Notes under the pieces: generated by a model | Database searches by the model: none | The model's input: only the letters and a program-made list of their open reading frames with translations | Told to the model about the DNA's origin: nothing | NCBI GenBank assembly: GCA_946807835.1 | Contig: OX327690.1 | Location: forward strand, 14,170,501 to 14,234,500 | Reading direction: 5' to 3' | From: Ailanthus altissimus | Lineage: Eukaryota > Streptophyta > Magnoliopsida > Sapindales > Simaroubaceae | Length of the DNA stretch: 64,000 bases | Program-made: the position numbers and the translations under genes | Part shown: one piece after another, positions 1-10,839 of the stretch | Layout of the letters: each line of letters starts with the position of its first letter | Position numbering within the stretch: position 1 is the stretch's first letter

Positions 1-364
1 ACGACGGTTAACTGAAACGACTCCGTTTAATATATTCTGCGAAAACTTAAAAAAAAAATTCAAAACTAACATGGTTTTCTTTTACATTAATTTCCACATC
101 ATTGTTTTTCATTTTCTTAAATACTTTTACTAAATATCTATCAATAATTTATGATATTTATTTTCTAATAATTGTTTTTATCACAAATTTATGATATAAA
201 GTATTATAAATCTGTGATAAAAAAATACAAATTTGTATTATGATAGAATTTATCACAAATTAGTGATAAATTAAATTTCATGATAAATTTTATCAAAATT
301 TGTGATAATGAAATATTTTTATGATAATTTTTCTATCATTAAAACCTCTTATTTTTAAGTAGTG
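1..364. mobile_element. Terminal region of a CACTA-like (En/Spm) DNA transposon
   Basis: Read on the minus strand, position 364 starts CACTACTTAAAAATAAG, which has the CACTA start and general form of plant CACTA terminal inverted repeats. From about 130 to 340 the DNA is full of short inverted and direct subterminal motifs of the type TTATCACAAATTTGTGATAA, as expected next to a CACTA terminus. The other end lies outside the window, so the TSD cannot be tested; the 3 bp after the end are AAT. No transposase coding sequence is visible. It could be a non-autonomous copy. Confidence 0.6.
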
Positions 365-1139
365 AATACAAGCACTTTATTCCTCTCCAATGAAATTTGA
401 AAAAGGCAAGCACCAAAACTCAAACTTTAGTTTAATTAAAATATGCTTCTAGATTATTGCATAAATTCGAGCTATAGATCAAATCAAATAGCCTCCATAG
501 AATCCTGTTTTAAGATGTCTCTTCAATTGCCAAAGTACAATTAAGAGTCATTCAATTGGTAAAAGATCAAAGGGCCAAAAAGGCCTCAACGTCACCAAGC
601 TGTCGTGAATATATTGACGGAAAAAATGTAGGATTCAAAGGTATTCACAATTAATGTAAAATGATTGCTTAAAATGTCCAAGAGACCCACCACCATACGA
701 CCTCTTCGAGTCAAAGAAGACCCTCAAACATCCTAAGTATATAATGAAGAGTCGATGAAGGTAATAAACAAGAACACCACAACCCCAAATCGAGATTCTT
801 AAGATAACCTATGTGATAGCTTTCAAATTTTGTCAAGATAAAATCTAAAGACTTAACATCATAGTGAAAACCTTTTAGACCAATACGAACAATCCTTAGA
901 TAAAACACATATAAAGTCAAGAAATCCAAGCATTTAAGTTATTCGTTCAGGCATTATCAAGCATAAAGTCACTTAGGACATCCATAGGCACATCCAATAA
1001 ATGTAAGATTAAACAAGGTATAACAAAGCTAAATCGAAGATACACAAACTTGAAATAGAAGAGAATTTTTCATTAAGATTGAAATGTAAAGTTAAGTACG
1101 AAGAACAGTAGAGGAAAAAAAAGGGAGACAAGTCTAAGA
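365..1139. other. Unassigned sequence
   Basis: No open frame of note and no recognisable domain. It lies between the CACTA-like end and the coiled-coil relic that follows, and may be non-coding flank of that relic. A 72-codon minus-strand frame at 711-929 has no recognisable feature. Confidence 0.4.
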
Positions 1140-1745
1140 CTAAAAAGCAGAAGGCTATTCTCCAACAATAGTAACAAGAATAGGAACATCTTCACCTCAA
1201 GGATCCTCCCCAGATGCTAGCACAATCTCATTAAACAGGTAGATGAGGGACCTCCTCAATTGTCAAAGAATATGGGACCTTAATCTCTTCATCAGCTTCT
1301 TTTTAGCCAGAAAGCATCTTGTCCAGTCATGAGAGGTCCAATTCAATATAGTGTCTCCTGAATAGGGCTATGACTTCACCAAATGCCTTAAAGACCTTCC
1401 CAATAAGCTAGTCATCTGAACCTTCAAGCTTGCCTACTGATTATTCATTATTCTTTAAGGAGTCGTTATTCTCCTTCTGAAAGCCCTTACCCTGGTCTCT
1501 ATCTCCTTCATCTTCGACTTAAGGACATAAACTTTGCTCTCCACTATTGTTGCCTTAGCCTCAGCTTATTCAACCTTAGCAATTGCCTTTGCTTTAACAT
1601 TTTTCACCCTAGCCAAGCAATCGTTAAGCTCACACTTAATTTCTTCCATCTTCTTTTTAGCCTAAGGCTCCCACAATTGACCTCTGCTTAGTTGCCACAA
1701 TCTTATAAAGAGCATCGCAGTAATTGGTGAGGGTGAACATACCTT
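1140..1745 (-). pseudogene. Relic of a Transposase_28-like retroelement protein, coiled-coil C-terminal part
   Basis: Minus-strand translation, with stops and frame changes, gives a Lys/Glu/Ala-rich helical stretch at about 1510-1660 (pieces such as KCELNDCLARVKNVKAKA and KSKMKEIETRVRAF) typical of a coiled coil. The same N-to-C architecture is seen in the relic at 40483-43032, where a Transposase_28-like domain is followed by a coiled coil. The N-terminal half of this copy lies at 4033-5586; a solo LTR separates the two. It is non-functional. Alternative: an unrelated coiled-coil gene relic. Confidence 0.5.
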
Positions 1746-1875
1746 CCAAAAAAGAACCAAGCAATCAATGAAATGACAAAGTACTATAAAAAGAGGTAAG
1801 AAGAAGATACCTTTAAAATACATCCCAAGCTATGAGGGAATGGGATTACGACGTGATGTGTGTCAACATCAGAAC

Positions 1876-3916
1876 TGTTAGGGTTTGTACTTACATGTCA
1901 TCCCAATTTGTATGAATTATTATTTTGTAATATTTATACAATGAATATTTTATTAAGTCACTAATAACCTTTATTAAATGGTTATAAAGCTTGTAATACT
2001 ATAGACATTGTATGATCTGAAGGAGTTTAGATCTAGTTTAAAAGAGTTTAGAATAAAGTTAAGAGTTAGCAATGCCGATAGTTGTAAATGCTAAAAGTTA
2101 GCACTACTAAGAGTTAGCAGGTTATAAGAGTTAACGAGATCTAAAGAGTTAGAACCTAATCTATAATGCAACAAAGACCTGAGAATTTGCTTGTAATGAC
2201 ATAGTTGCAAAGAGTTACAATATATGCTAGGAAATATCATTATGTAAGTATATTATCAAATATAGAGTTTCTGATTTATATTCACAAATGCGGGTTTATC
2301 AGTGAATCACTATTATATAGATTAGTGTATGTCTATTTTTGTATTGTACAGATGATTATTCTTAATTAACCATGAGCTTGGTGGAAGCTCGTATAGACAT
2401 GTAGGTATTTAGTAAGGATTAGATATTGAATAGATTCATAAGAACTCTAATAAATATCCAATGAATCCGTCAAAAGAAGGTTCACTCGAGTTGAGTAGTA
2501 TTTGTGGTTCTTTGACCTGAGCGTCACGATGAGCTTGTGAGTGATCCACCATACTTTGGTTCCACGTATGTTAAAGACCTTTCATAGTTTGACCGCTACA
2601 TGTCATTGGGTATGGTCCGATACTTATGGAGTTCAGTGTGCGTAGATATGGGATCCGCCAGCTCACATAGGTGGGTTGTATATCCGATGCTTCAAGATTG
2701 TATCTTATGAAGTCTTATGGCCGTAAGCAATAAACCTGAGAAAAGAGTTTTATACAGATTTGATCTATATAGCAAAAGTGTTTGCGTATATTGTTCATTA
2801 AGATACGAATTTAAAGATAAGTTCACGGATGAAATTATCAGAATTTGACGGTAATGATCTATCATCCAGGATATAATAACGAAAGGATTATACAAATATA
2901 TAATAACCTCAACATGTATGGTCTAATACTTTAATTTGTAATATCCATGACATATGTGGGGGCATCAATCACGGACTTATGGAATAGTTTCATTTAATGA
3001 ATCGGGCATGGACCTAGGGAGTCCCAATATGAAATATACTCTTTGAGCACTTGGGCAGCGTACCATATTGAATAGTTCAATACAGTTAAATCCAATAATT
3101 TACTATGGTTAAGTTAACTAAAGTATATGGTTAAATAGTGAGACCCACTTTAGGTTAACTTGGTAACCTAGTAAGGACATAAATATAATTTTACTTAATG
3201 ATTATTTCATTGTTAAATAATTCAAATAATATTTATTTATTTAATAGTTAAATAAATAAATTAATTAAACTATGGTTAAGAGTTAATCATATAGTTAAGT
3301 TAAGTTAACCTTACTTAATGGTCAAGTAAAGGTTAACCTAATTATAGTTAAGTTAGTTAACTATGGTTAGAATATTTAAATGTTCATTTAACCTAACTAG
3401 GGTTAAGAGTTAACTATGGTTAAGTTAAGTTCAATGTAAATTGAAATTAAGTGTAATAAATTGAAATTAAATTTATTTATATATATTAGCCAAATGTAAT
3501 TAAAATTAAAATGAGTTGTTAATTTTCATTTTACTAAGAAATTGGCCACCCATAACAAAGAGAGAAAAGAAAAATTATTTTCTTAATTATGAATTCAATT
3601 ATTGAATTCATAATTTTCTTTTATAAGGCCTTAAAACCAATTAAGCAAAATAGGTTTTTGATTAATTGATTAAGTGTTAATCAAAGAAAAATCAAGAACA
3701 TAAGTTTAATTTGTTAAACTTTTACTAGATCAAATATTGCCATTCTAGATAATCAATCTCACTATTGTTGATTACTAAAATTTGGTCAAAGATTACATTT
3801 CGGTAGACTTCAACAATTTTGATCCAAAGGCTTCAAGGGTTATTTCTCAATTTCGTTTTTTGTTAATTTGATTAATATGTAATAATTGTGTTTATTACAA
3901 AATTTTATGCTTCTGC

Positions 3917-3960
<44 letters not shown>

Positions 3961-4027
3961 AGATATATATTTTGTTGTTAAACACATATCCCATATGCAA
4001 ACACCCTAAATAAATCAACACCCAACA
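1876..4027 (+). mobile_element. Solo LTR of a Ty1/copia element (2152 bp)
   Basis: Starts TGTTAGGGTTTG and ends ACACCCAACA, giving the short LTR terminal inverted repeat TGTTRGG/CCCAACA. It is flanked by a perfect 5-bp duplication AGAAC (1871-1875 and 4028-4032). No internal coding region, PBS or second LTR is present, so it is a solo LTR left by recombination between two LTRs. By eye it is homologous to the LTRs at 32683-34866 and 24417-24629, which flank copia gag and pol, and to the solo LTRs at 37245-39254 and 50988-53353. It splits the Transposase_28-like relic. Confidence 0.88.
3917..3955. repeat. (TG)n(TA)n microsatellite
   Basis: A short TG run followed by about 13 TA dinucleotides near the 3' end of the solo LTR. 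The related LTR copy near 51060 has only a short TA-rich stretch here, so the run expanded locally. Confidence 0.9.
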
Positions 4028-4032
4028 AGAAC

Positions 4033-5586
4033 AACATGCTCCTTTGGCACCGCATGTTTTTCCTCTTAATAAAAAGCACTAGGTGCTCGTACCTTCCACT
4101 CTTTGAGAAGTAGAGGTTGGATGGATGAAAAGATGTTAGTCCATGCCTCGACCAGGGTCTCAAGCTTGAAGACCCATTTTAGACCCTTGTTTGGTTAAAG
4201 TAGAAGAAGGTGAGAGGTAGTGTGATTGCACTAGGAGATGTCGGACCATTGTGAGTAAGGATTAAAGCCTCACTTGATTCCATCCTCTTATTAGCTTATG
4301 AGGCCCTAACTGACCTCTTCTTTTTATTAAAGGCTCCTCCTTCAAAATTCTTGCTCGAACTCTTTGCACTAGGGTCGAGTAAGTTCATCAGGTTTTTTTA
4401 TCCTTTTAAATTCCCATAAGAATAGACATTATTAAAGAGAACACATTTATTCTCTCCTCCCATTTTTATAAAAAAGAAAATTAAAAACAAAGATCAACTA
4501 ACTAGAATAAAGAAATATTTTCAAACACTTTATAACTCAAAAAAATTACCTCCAGATGGTAAGCTGAGTAATTCCTTAATAAGATTGGTGCTCTATAAGT
4601 TGGCCTGAGAAACTTTTTTTAGTCGTCTCTTCTTCTCCTTATTAAACCTGTACTTGGTAGGCCAATATGTGGCTGAAAAGAAAAACAAATATCGTTAAGA
4701 GCATAAGAATAAACAATTATATCACAGCTTAAGAACATAGACTAGTAAAAGACATCTCTTAGAAAAAATTCAAAGACATGATTAAAGATCGAATAGTCCC
4801 TTATGCTCTTGCCCCTACTCTCATTCAGTAAAAAAACTTAAAAGGGGTTTCCACCTGAAGTTATTTGAAGGCAAATCCTTGATAAAGGCAATCTTCTTCT
4901 CACCATCATAAGATATTAGGTAGTGAAAACCCTTTACTAATCGGCATTCGCCTTAATTTGATACAACTTTTGAAGCTTAATAAAACACAAGGTCATCAAA
5001 GCCAACCTTATGCCACATAATATAAAAGTCAACCAGGATCCTTTAAGAGTTCAAATTTAGTTGGAACGACTCCAAGTTTAAATGAGCCTACATGTCCACA
5101 AAATAAGGCTGAAGAGGTAACCTCAATCCTAAATTGAAAAAAAAAATGAAGATTTGTTGTTCTTTTAGGGAACCTTTAAAGTGGCTGCATTCGAAATTTC
5201 AAACCGACTTCTCAATTCAATAAGATCCTCATAATGCACACTCGAGAGATGATAAGCCAGGCAATCTAATTCAAAAGGGACCTCAACTTCGATTTACAGA
5301 AAAAAACTTTTTTTTCTTATTTGTAGATTTGCTTGTCTGACCAGAGGTTCCTGCTTGTTCTCGAGAAACTAGAGAGGGCATTATGCCACTGAGCTTGCTT
5401 TCAGAATCATTAAGACCTTTCACCATCTATGCTACATCTTGTTTTTGAATAAGTATCCTCACTTTCAATCTAGATCCTCAAACCTCTCGAGCACTCTCAT
5501 TATCTATTTCTCAAGTTGAGCTACTCGCAGCAGCTGAGCTATCACTATGACAACTTTTCTTATAACTAGATATATTATAAGACTCA
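4033..5586 (-). pseudogene. Relic of a Transposase_28-like ('putative gypsy type transposon') gene, N-terminal part
   Basis: A minus-strand ATG at 5586 opens an acidic/Ser-rich N-terminus. From about 5150 down to 4800, across two frames, come pieces characteristic of the Transposase_28 family: LGLRLPLQPYFVDM, RILVDFYIMWHKVGFDD and IKDLPSNNFRWKP. The plus-strand relic at 40483-43032 has the matching LGLRLPMQSYFA, RVLIGLYVL and SSFIKSWKRN in the same order. At least ten stops and several shifts interrupt it. In plant Ty3/gypsy Tat elements such genes occur as extra ORFs outside gag-pol, sometimes antisense; no Tat pol is seen beside this copy. Function of the family is unknown. About 4033-4540 is the poorly preserved middle of the gene. 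Confidence 0.6.
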
Positions 5587-5783
5587 TCCATTAATTATAT
5601 AATTTTCACACCTAAACAAATAGAAAAGTGCACCTTAGCAAAAGATTGCCCAAATATATTAACCAAATGAACACTTAAATTCGAGGACTCAAGCCTTAAA
5701 GGACAAATCTAGAAACATAGTAAAACATAGAGAAAACATGCTAAGACAAAAACATAAGAGAATGAAGGAAACATCAAAATACT

Positions 5784-6859
5784 TGATAAATGTAAAATGG
5801 ATATACACTATTTTCCCATTTTATCTTTGATTATTGCCGTTTTTGAATAATTACAATCTATTTATGCATAGTTGTGTTGAATTTGCTAGACAAGTACATG
5901 AATGATCTAAAGGAAAAGAAAAGTAGCAAAAAAAAGGCTAAAAAGTAAAAATTCAAAGATGAAAGTGCAGAAAAAGGAACAAATGCGACTGCGTTCATGA
6001 AAAAATGCACCAGTGTTCATCCATGTAAGATGAACGCCACAACATTAAGCACTAAACGCTTTTGCATTTCTGAAAATTTGGACACTCTAGAGTTGACATT
6101 AAGGATAACCAGTATAAATTGTAGAAAGCTTTCAAGGTCCCCAACGTCCCAGCGTTGAAAGGCAACATAGCTGCACAACTTAGTCAATGCCCTAGCGCTA
6201 GTTATGCAATGCAATAGAGCCAAAACGCCTCAGCATTGCTAAACCTTAGTGCCACAACATTCATACATGATAGCTTGCAACGCCCTTGCATTATAAAGAA
6301 AAACATTACAATATTACAGTTATTTTCTACACTATATAAAGTAACTCTTTTGAATTTTTATCAGAGGAACATTTCACGTTCATCTCAGTATTGAGAGAAT
6401 AGGTTCTGGGTCAAAAATCACACCTTTTAACTACAAAGAAACACATTTCAACACTTAGAACAATTGAGAGAAGGATTAACATCATCAATGGAGGTTAATA
6501 CTCGCAAGAGAAGCATTGAAGCCAAAGCTTGGGAAGATCATCTAAACTTCATTTATGTATTTATTGATCCAAACTTGGTTTCATTTTGTTATATCTCATA
6601 ATTTTTTTTTGAACTTTATTATGTTGAACTAAATTTACTTGTCTACAATTGTAATTTTTAAGTTAATTATGTGTTTGTAAATATTTCAACTTGGAATGCA
6701 TGAACATACTTTTTAGTCATTTTGTTGTTGCCTAATACTTATGTTTGATCTGGCCAATCTTATGAATGAACTTTGGATTCATTAAGATAAACTTAGAAAA
6801 AATATCTCATTAAATAGCCTAGGACAAAGTGATGAATGATTGTAGAGTAAGATGTGTAA
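5784..6859 (+). mobile_element. 5' LTR (left part) of outer Athila-type Ty3/gypsy element
   Basis: TGATAAATGTAAAATGG at 5784 matches the start of the 3' LTR at 17149, and the two copies can be followed in parallel for about 800 bp. A TATATAAA box lies at 6333-6340. The LTR is interrupted at 6860 by the inner element and resumes at 14270. The whole outer element runs 5784-17983 and is truncated in its 3' LTR by the Tekay-like insertion. Confidence 0.72.
6333..6340 (+). promoter_or_regulatory. TATA box of the outer Athila-type LTR
   Basis: TATATAAA inside the LTR, about 550 bp from its 5' edge, a usual position for the LTR promoter. Whether it is active cannot be told. Confidence 0.45.
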
Positions 6860-8568
6860 TGACACGTCCAGAATATAAGAGTTTATTCTCAATTCGGGAT
6901 TGTCGAAGTAATAAATAGCCTGATGAGAATGGGGTCAATCCATAAGGAAGTAGAATTAAAATTACAAACTATAAATACTCTAAAGACAAATAAAGCAATA
7001 TAAGACGTTTGCAAATAATAATTCAAATAACCAATTAAAATGAATGCTAAGGTTAGGGAGATCTAATCTTGGCATATAAATAAGGATATATTAAACTCTT
7101 TTTATAACTCAAATGAAATCTTCACATAAAGAAGGTTCCAATCTGAAGATATAACAATCAAAATTCATCATCATTTATATATTTACTTGTATTTATTTCT
7201 TTCAATTATTATGCACCAAATCTTGTTAATGAGTTTAAGTATTTATTATGTCAATCTTTATATTTATCTACAATAAATCAAGACTCTCACTTTGGTTATA
7301 TATCTCAAATAACCAATTAAAATGAATCCTAAGGTTAGGGAGATCCAATCTTAGCATATGAAATAAGGATATATTAAACTCTTTTTATAACTCAATTGGA
7401 ATCCTCACATAAACGAGGTTCCAATCAGACTATATAACAATCAAAGTTCATCATCATTTATATATTAACTTGTATTTATTTCTTTCAATTATTATGCACC
7501 AAATCTTGTTAATGAGTTCAAGTATTTATTATGCCAATCTTTATATTTATCTGCAATAAATCAAGACTCTCACTTTACAATAAATGATATCTATGCCAAA
7601 TCTTGTAAATGGTTTCAAGATTTATTGTGCTAAGTATAAAAATTGTCTATAATAAATCAAAACACATCACTTTACAAGAAAGGATATCAATATTGCAAAC
7701 AAAATAAATACATTATATATAAATTTACATAACTTAAGAATGTAACATTAAATTCTAGAATAACAGTTTAAGTATATTTTATTACCTTGCCAAGAGTTTC
7801 ACCCTTTCACCTTAGTAAAAAAGAAAGTTACTTGGATATAATAAAATTAAAGAAAAAGGAAGAGATGGAAGAAGAGATAACATGAACTTTAGAATAGTAA
7901 ACAAAATAAATAATACTATAAAGAGATAATACAAAAGATAAATATTTTGAACTAAAATTTAGCTCTCTAATTCCCTACTTTTGACATAAACATACCACCT
8001 ATTTATAAAAAAAATATGGATAAATCAAGATAAATGAAGAGGGAACCACTTGGATGATCAAAGTCAAGAAGGGTAGCAACTAATTTGTATTGATTATCAT
8101 TAATGCACCTACTTGATTGTCCAATTTGGAATTGATATGGTCCGAATTAGCTTTCACTCAAAAAAATATTTATATATAATCTCTTATCCTTCCAAATTGA
8201 ATTTTCTTATACGTATTTGATACATATTTCTCGACTTATAGGCCATATGCTGATAATTGTTCAGATTGGGTCTGTACTGTAGATCAGTTATTTTCTAGGA
8301 TATTTGTCACCCTCTAAATGCTCGAATTCCAAATTTATTATAAAATACAATATTTTATCCTATTGAGTCAGCTATTCATAGGATCAAATTACTCTAATTG
8401 GATTACTAAGTAGAAGTTATGCTTATTTTATCAAACCTACTACAAAATAGTTAAAAGCTAATTAGGCACAATATTGTAAACCTGCTTAAGTTAGGGAGGT
8501 TAATAACATTAGTAATACAAAATAATGATGTAAAATCTTATTAAATGTGTAATTTCATGCATTCATCA
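6860..8568 (-). repeat. 3' LTR of inner Athila-type element (1709 bp)
   Basis: Matches 12840-14269 along its full length, but is 279 bp longer because of an internal tandem duplication (7024-7587). Boundaries are set by TGACACGTCCAGAAT at the low end and TTCATCA at the high end, both shared with the other LTR. Confidence 0.85.
7024..7587. repeat. Tandem duplication of 282 bp inside one LTR
   Basis: The block starting CAAATAACCAATTAAAATGA at 7024 recurs at 7306 with few differences. The partner LTR (12840-14269) has only one copy, at about 13010. The duplication therefore separates the two LTRs of the same insertion. Confidence 0.85.
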
Positions 8569-8580
8569 CAACCCCCAACC
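8569..8580 (-). other. Polypurine tract of inner Athila-type element
   Basis: Minus strand GGTTGGGGGTTG lies directly before the LTR start TGATGAATG. This is the usual place where plus-strand DNA synthesis is primed in LTR retroelements. Confidence 0.6.
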
Positions 8581-9104
8581 AGTTTATTATTAGTCCTTAG
8601 CAATTCTAGCATAAATAAAATTTGAACATTATCTAAGTATTTCAAACAAAACGTCAATTTAAGATCACAATCATTATTAAAGTTATTTCAATCATAACTT
8701 TCAAAATTATGTGTGTGTGAATTAAGTCAAAACATTCTTATTATAAACCACAACATATATAGTCTTGAAAAGTTTTTCCAAGTAAAAGCCTTAACTCTAT
8801 ATCGTCATAGGTGAATAACTATTTAAATGGCTAGGATTTCACTCATGGAGTTGGAAAATAAATAATCACTCAAGAAAAAGTTACATTTAAAGACAAACAG
8901 ACAAACTAACATTGATCCAAAGATAAAAAAGTTAATTATTTAGAGTCGAATCATTCTTGCCACATGCTAGCTGCAAGACTTTAATTATCTTATGAGATAA
9001 TTACGAATAAAGTCTAGTGATAAAACTGCTTCCTAATGACTTTTGTCTTTTAAAATTGAACGAAGACTTTATTGAACTGAATTGACTTCCTTTCTTTTTT
9101 TTTA

Positions 9105-10270
9105 ATACTTTTTATCATTCTCATGAGGTTCAAAAATGAGCATTGAGTTTGACTTTTGCCTTATCCACTTTAATTCTTTTATAAGAAACTACATGCCCCA
9201 AAATAATTCTAGAAGTGATCATGCAATGACATTTTTCCTAATTTAACATAAGACCCTTTTTTTCACATTTTTTAAAGACATTTTCTAAGTTTTCAAAACA
9301 ATTATCAAAGGAATTTCCAAACACAGTTAAATCATCTATGAAAAATTCTAAATAATGCTTAACCATGTCACTAAAAATGCTTAACATACATCTTTGAAAT
9401 GTTGCTGGGGCATTACAATGTCCAAATAGCATCCTTCTAAAGCAAAGATCCTAAAAAGGCATGTGAAATTAGTTTTTCCTTAGTCCTCTAGTGCTTTGGG
9501 GATTTGATAATAACCAGAATAGCTGTATAGAAAGTAATATTAGGGATGTCCCGGTACTCTTTTTAAAATGTGGTCAAGGAATGGTAAAGGAAAGTGGTAT
9601 TTTATAGTGGCAGAGTTCAATTTCTTATAATCTATGCACATCTTCTAATTATATGAGACTCGAGTTGATATTAATTTACCTTTGTCATTTTCAATAAATG
9701 TGATTTCATATTTTTTTGGTATTACCTGAGTAGGACTTACCCACTTACTTCCTACTTCAAGTAATTTGAGAACTTCAACTCTCACTATCTCTTTCATATG
9801 TGGATTTATTCTCCTTTAGAGTTGTTGAGAAGTTTTGGCATTATCCTCTAGGTGTATTCTATATGCGCAAATAAAAAGATTAATGCATTTTGTTTTTCAA
9901 AGTTTACCATATGACATTTTTATGCATTTTCAATACTTCAATTAACTTACCTTCTTGTTCTCTTGTGAATGTAGAAGAGATTACCACTGGGTAAGTTTAT
10001 TTTTCTCCAAAAAATACATATTTTAGCCCTTTAGATAGCGGTTTCAACTCCAATTTTAGAATTTTATTTTGCCTATCCTTATTTTCTCCTAATTCTTCAA
10101 ACTTTGATTTTCATCATTTATTTTTTATCACCTATGCACAGTCAAGTAAAGAACATATGTTAGAGATTTCAAGATCTAATTGCATATTTAACTCAAATGA
10201 AGTCATTAAACACATTTCTAAGGGATTAGTAGAACTCTATTTTTGAATATAATTCTCCATAATTGTTTCA
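9105..10270 (-). pseudogene. Reverse transcriptase remnant, Athila lineage
   Basis: Minus-strand translation shows the RT core between 9432 and 9238: FGHCNAPATFQRCM, then FFIDDLTVFG with the catalytic Asp pair (a variant of the plant gypsy FMDDFSVFG), then CEKKGLMLN. Just downstream come ILGHVVS and KVDKAKVK. The segment near 9970-10060 (VVISS, TREQEGKL) matches the linker before RT in Athila pol. Many stops and shifts. RNase H and integrase do not follow, so the pol gene is deleted as well as broken. Confidence 0.8.
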
Positions 10271-10329
10271 ATTATGTTGACTTCTTCATTTTCATCCTCC
10301 TCGTATGGTTACTTACATATATTGAAATT

Positions 10330-10830
10330 ATTGAACTCAAGTATAATGTTTCCAAATATAAGCTTCATTACTCCATTCTTGCAATTAATTAAAGCATTAG
10401 AAGTTTCTAAAAATGGACTACCCAAAATAACAGGTATCAGATTACATCATTTAACAGGTTCTATGTTTAAGACAATAAAATTCATAGGATATATGAAACT
10501 ATTGACTTGAACTAAAACATCTTCCATTATCCCTCTTGGCACTTTTATTGATTTATTTGGCAAGTAAAAGAGTTACCGAAGTTGGTTTTAACTTACCAAG
10601 ATTGAGCTGTTGATAAACTAATATGGTACGAAATTCACACTAGCACTAAGATCAAGTAAGGCTTGTTTAATTTTATGATTTTCAATTATGCATAAAATTG
10701 TAAGACAACTAAGGTCTTTATATTTCAAAGCATTATTATTCTGAAGAATGATACTTACTTGTTCAGCTAAAAATACTTTCTTCTTCACATTCAGTTTTCT
10801 TTTTACTGTGTATAAATCCTTCAAAAATTT
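10330..10830 (-). pseudogene. Retroelement aspartic protease remnant
   Basis: The minus strand gives IKQALLDLSASVNFVPY near 10620-10670, the Athila form of the protease active site (usual DLGAS), here with Ser in place of Gly. Further down are KVPRGIMEDVLVQV (two small gaps) and IPVILGSPFLETSNALINC near 10400-10440, the conserved C-terminal part of the domain. A frame change separates the halves. Confidence 0.78.
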
Positions 10831-10839
10831 TGCATAAGA

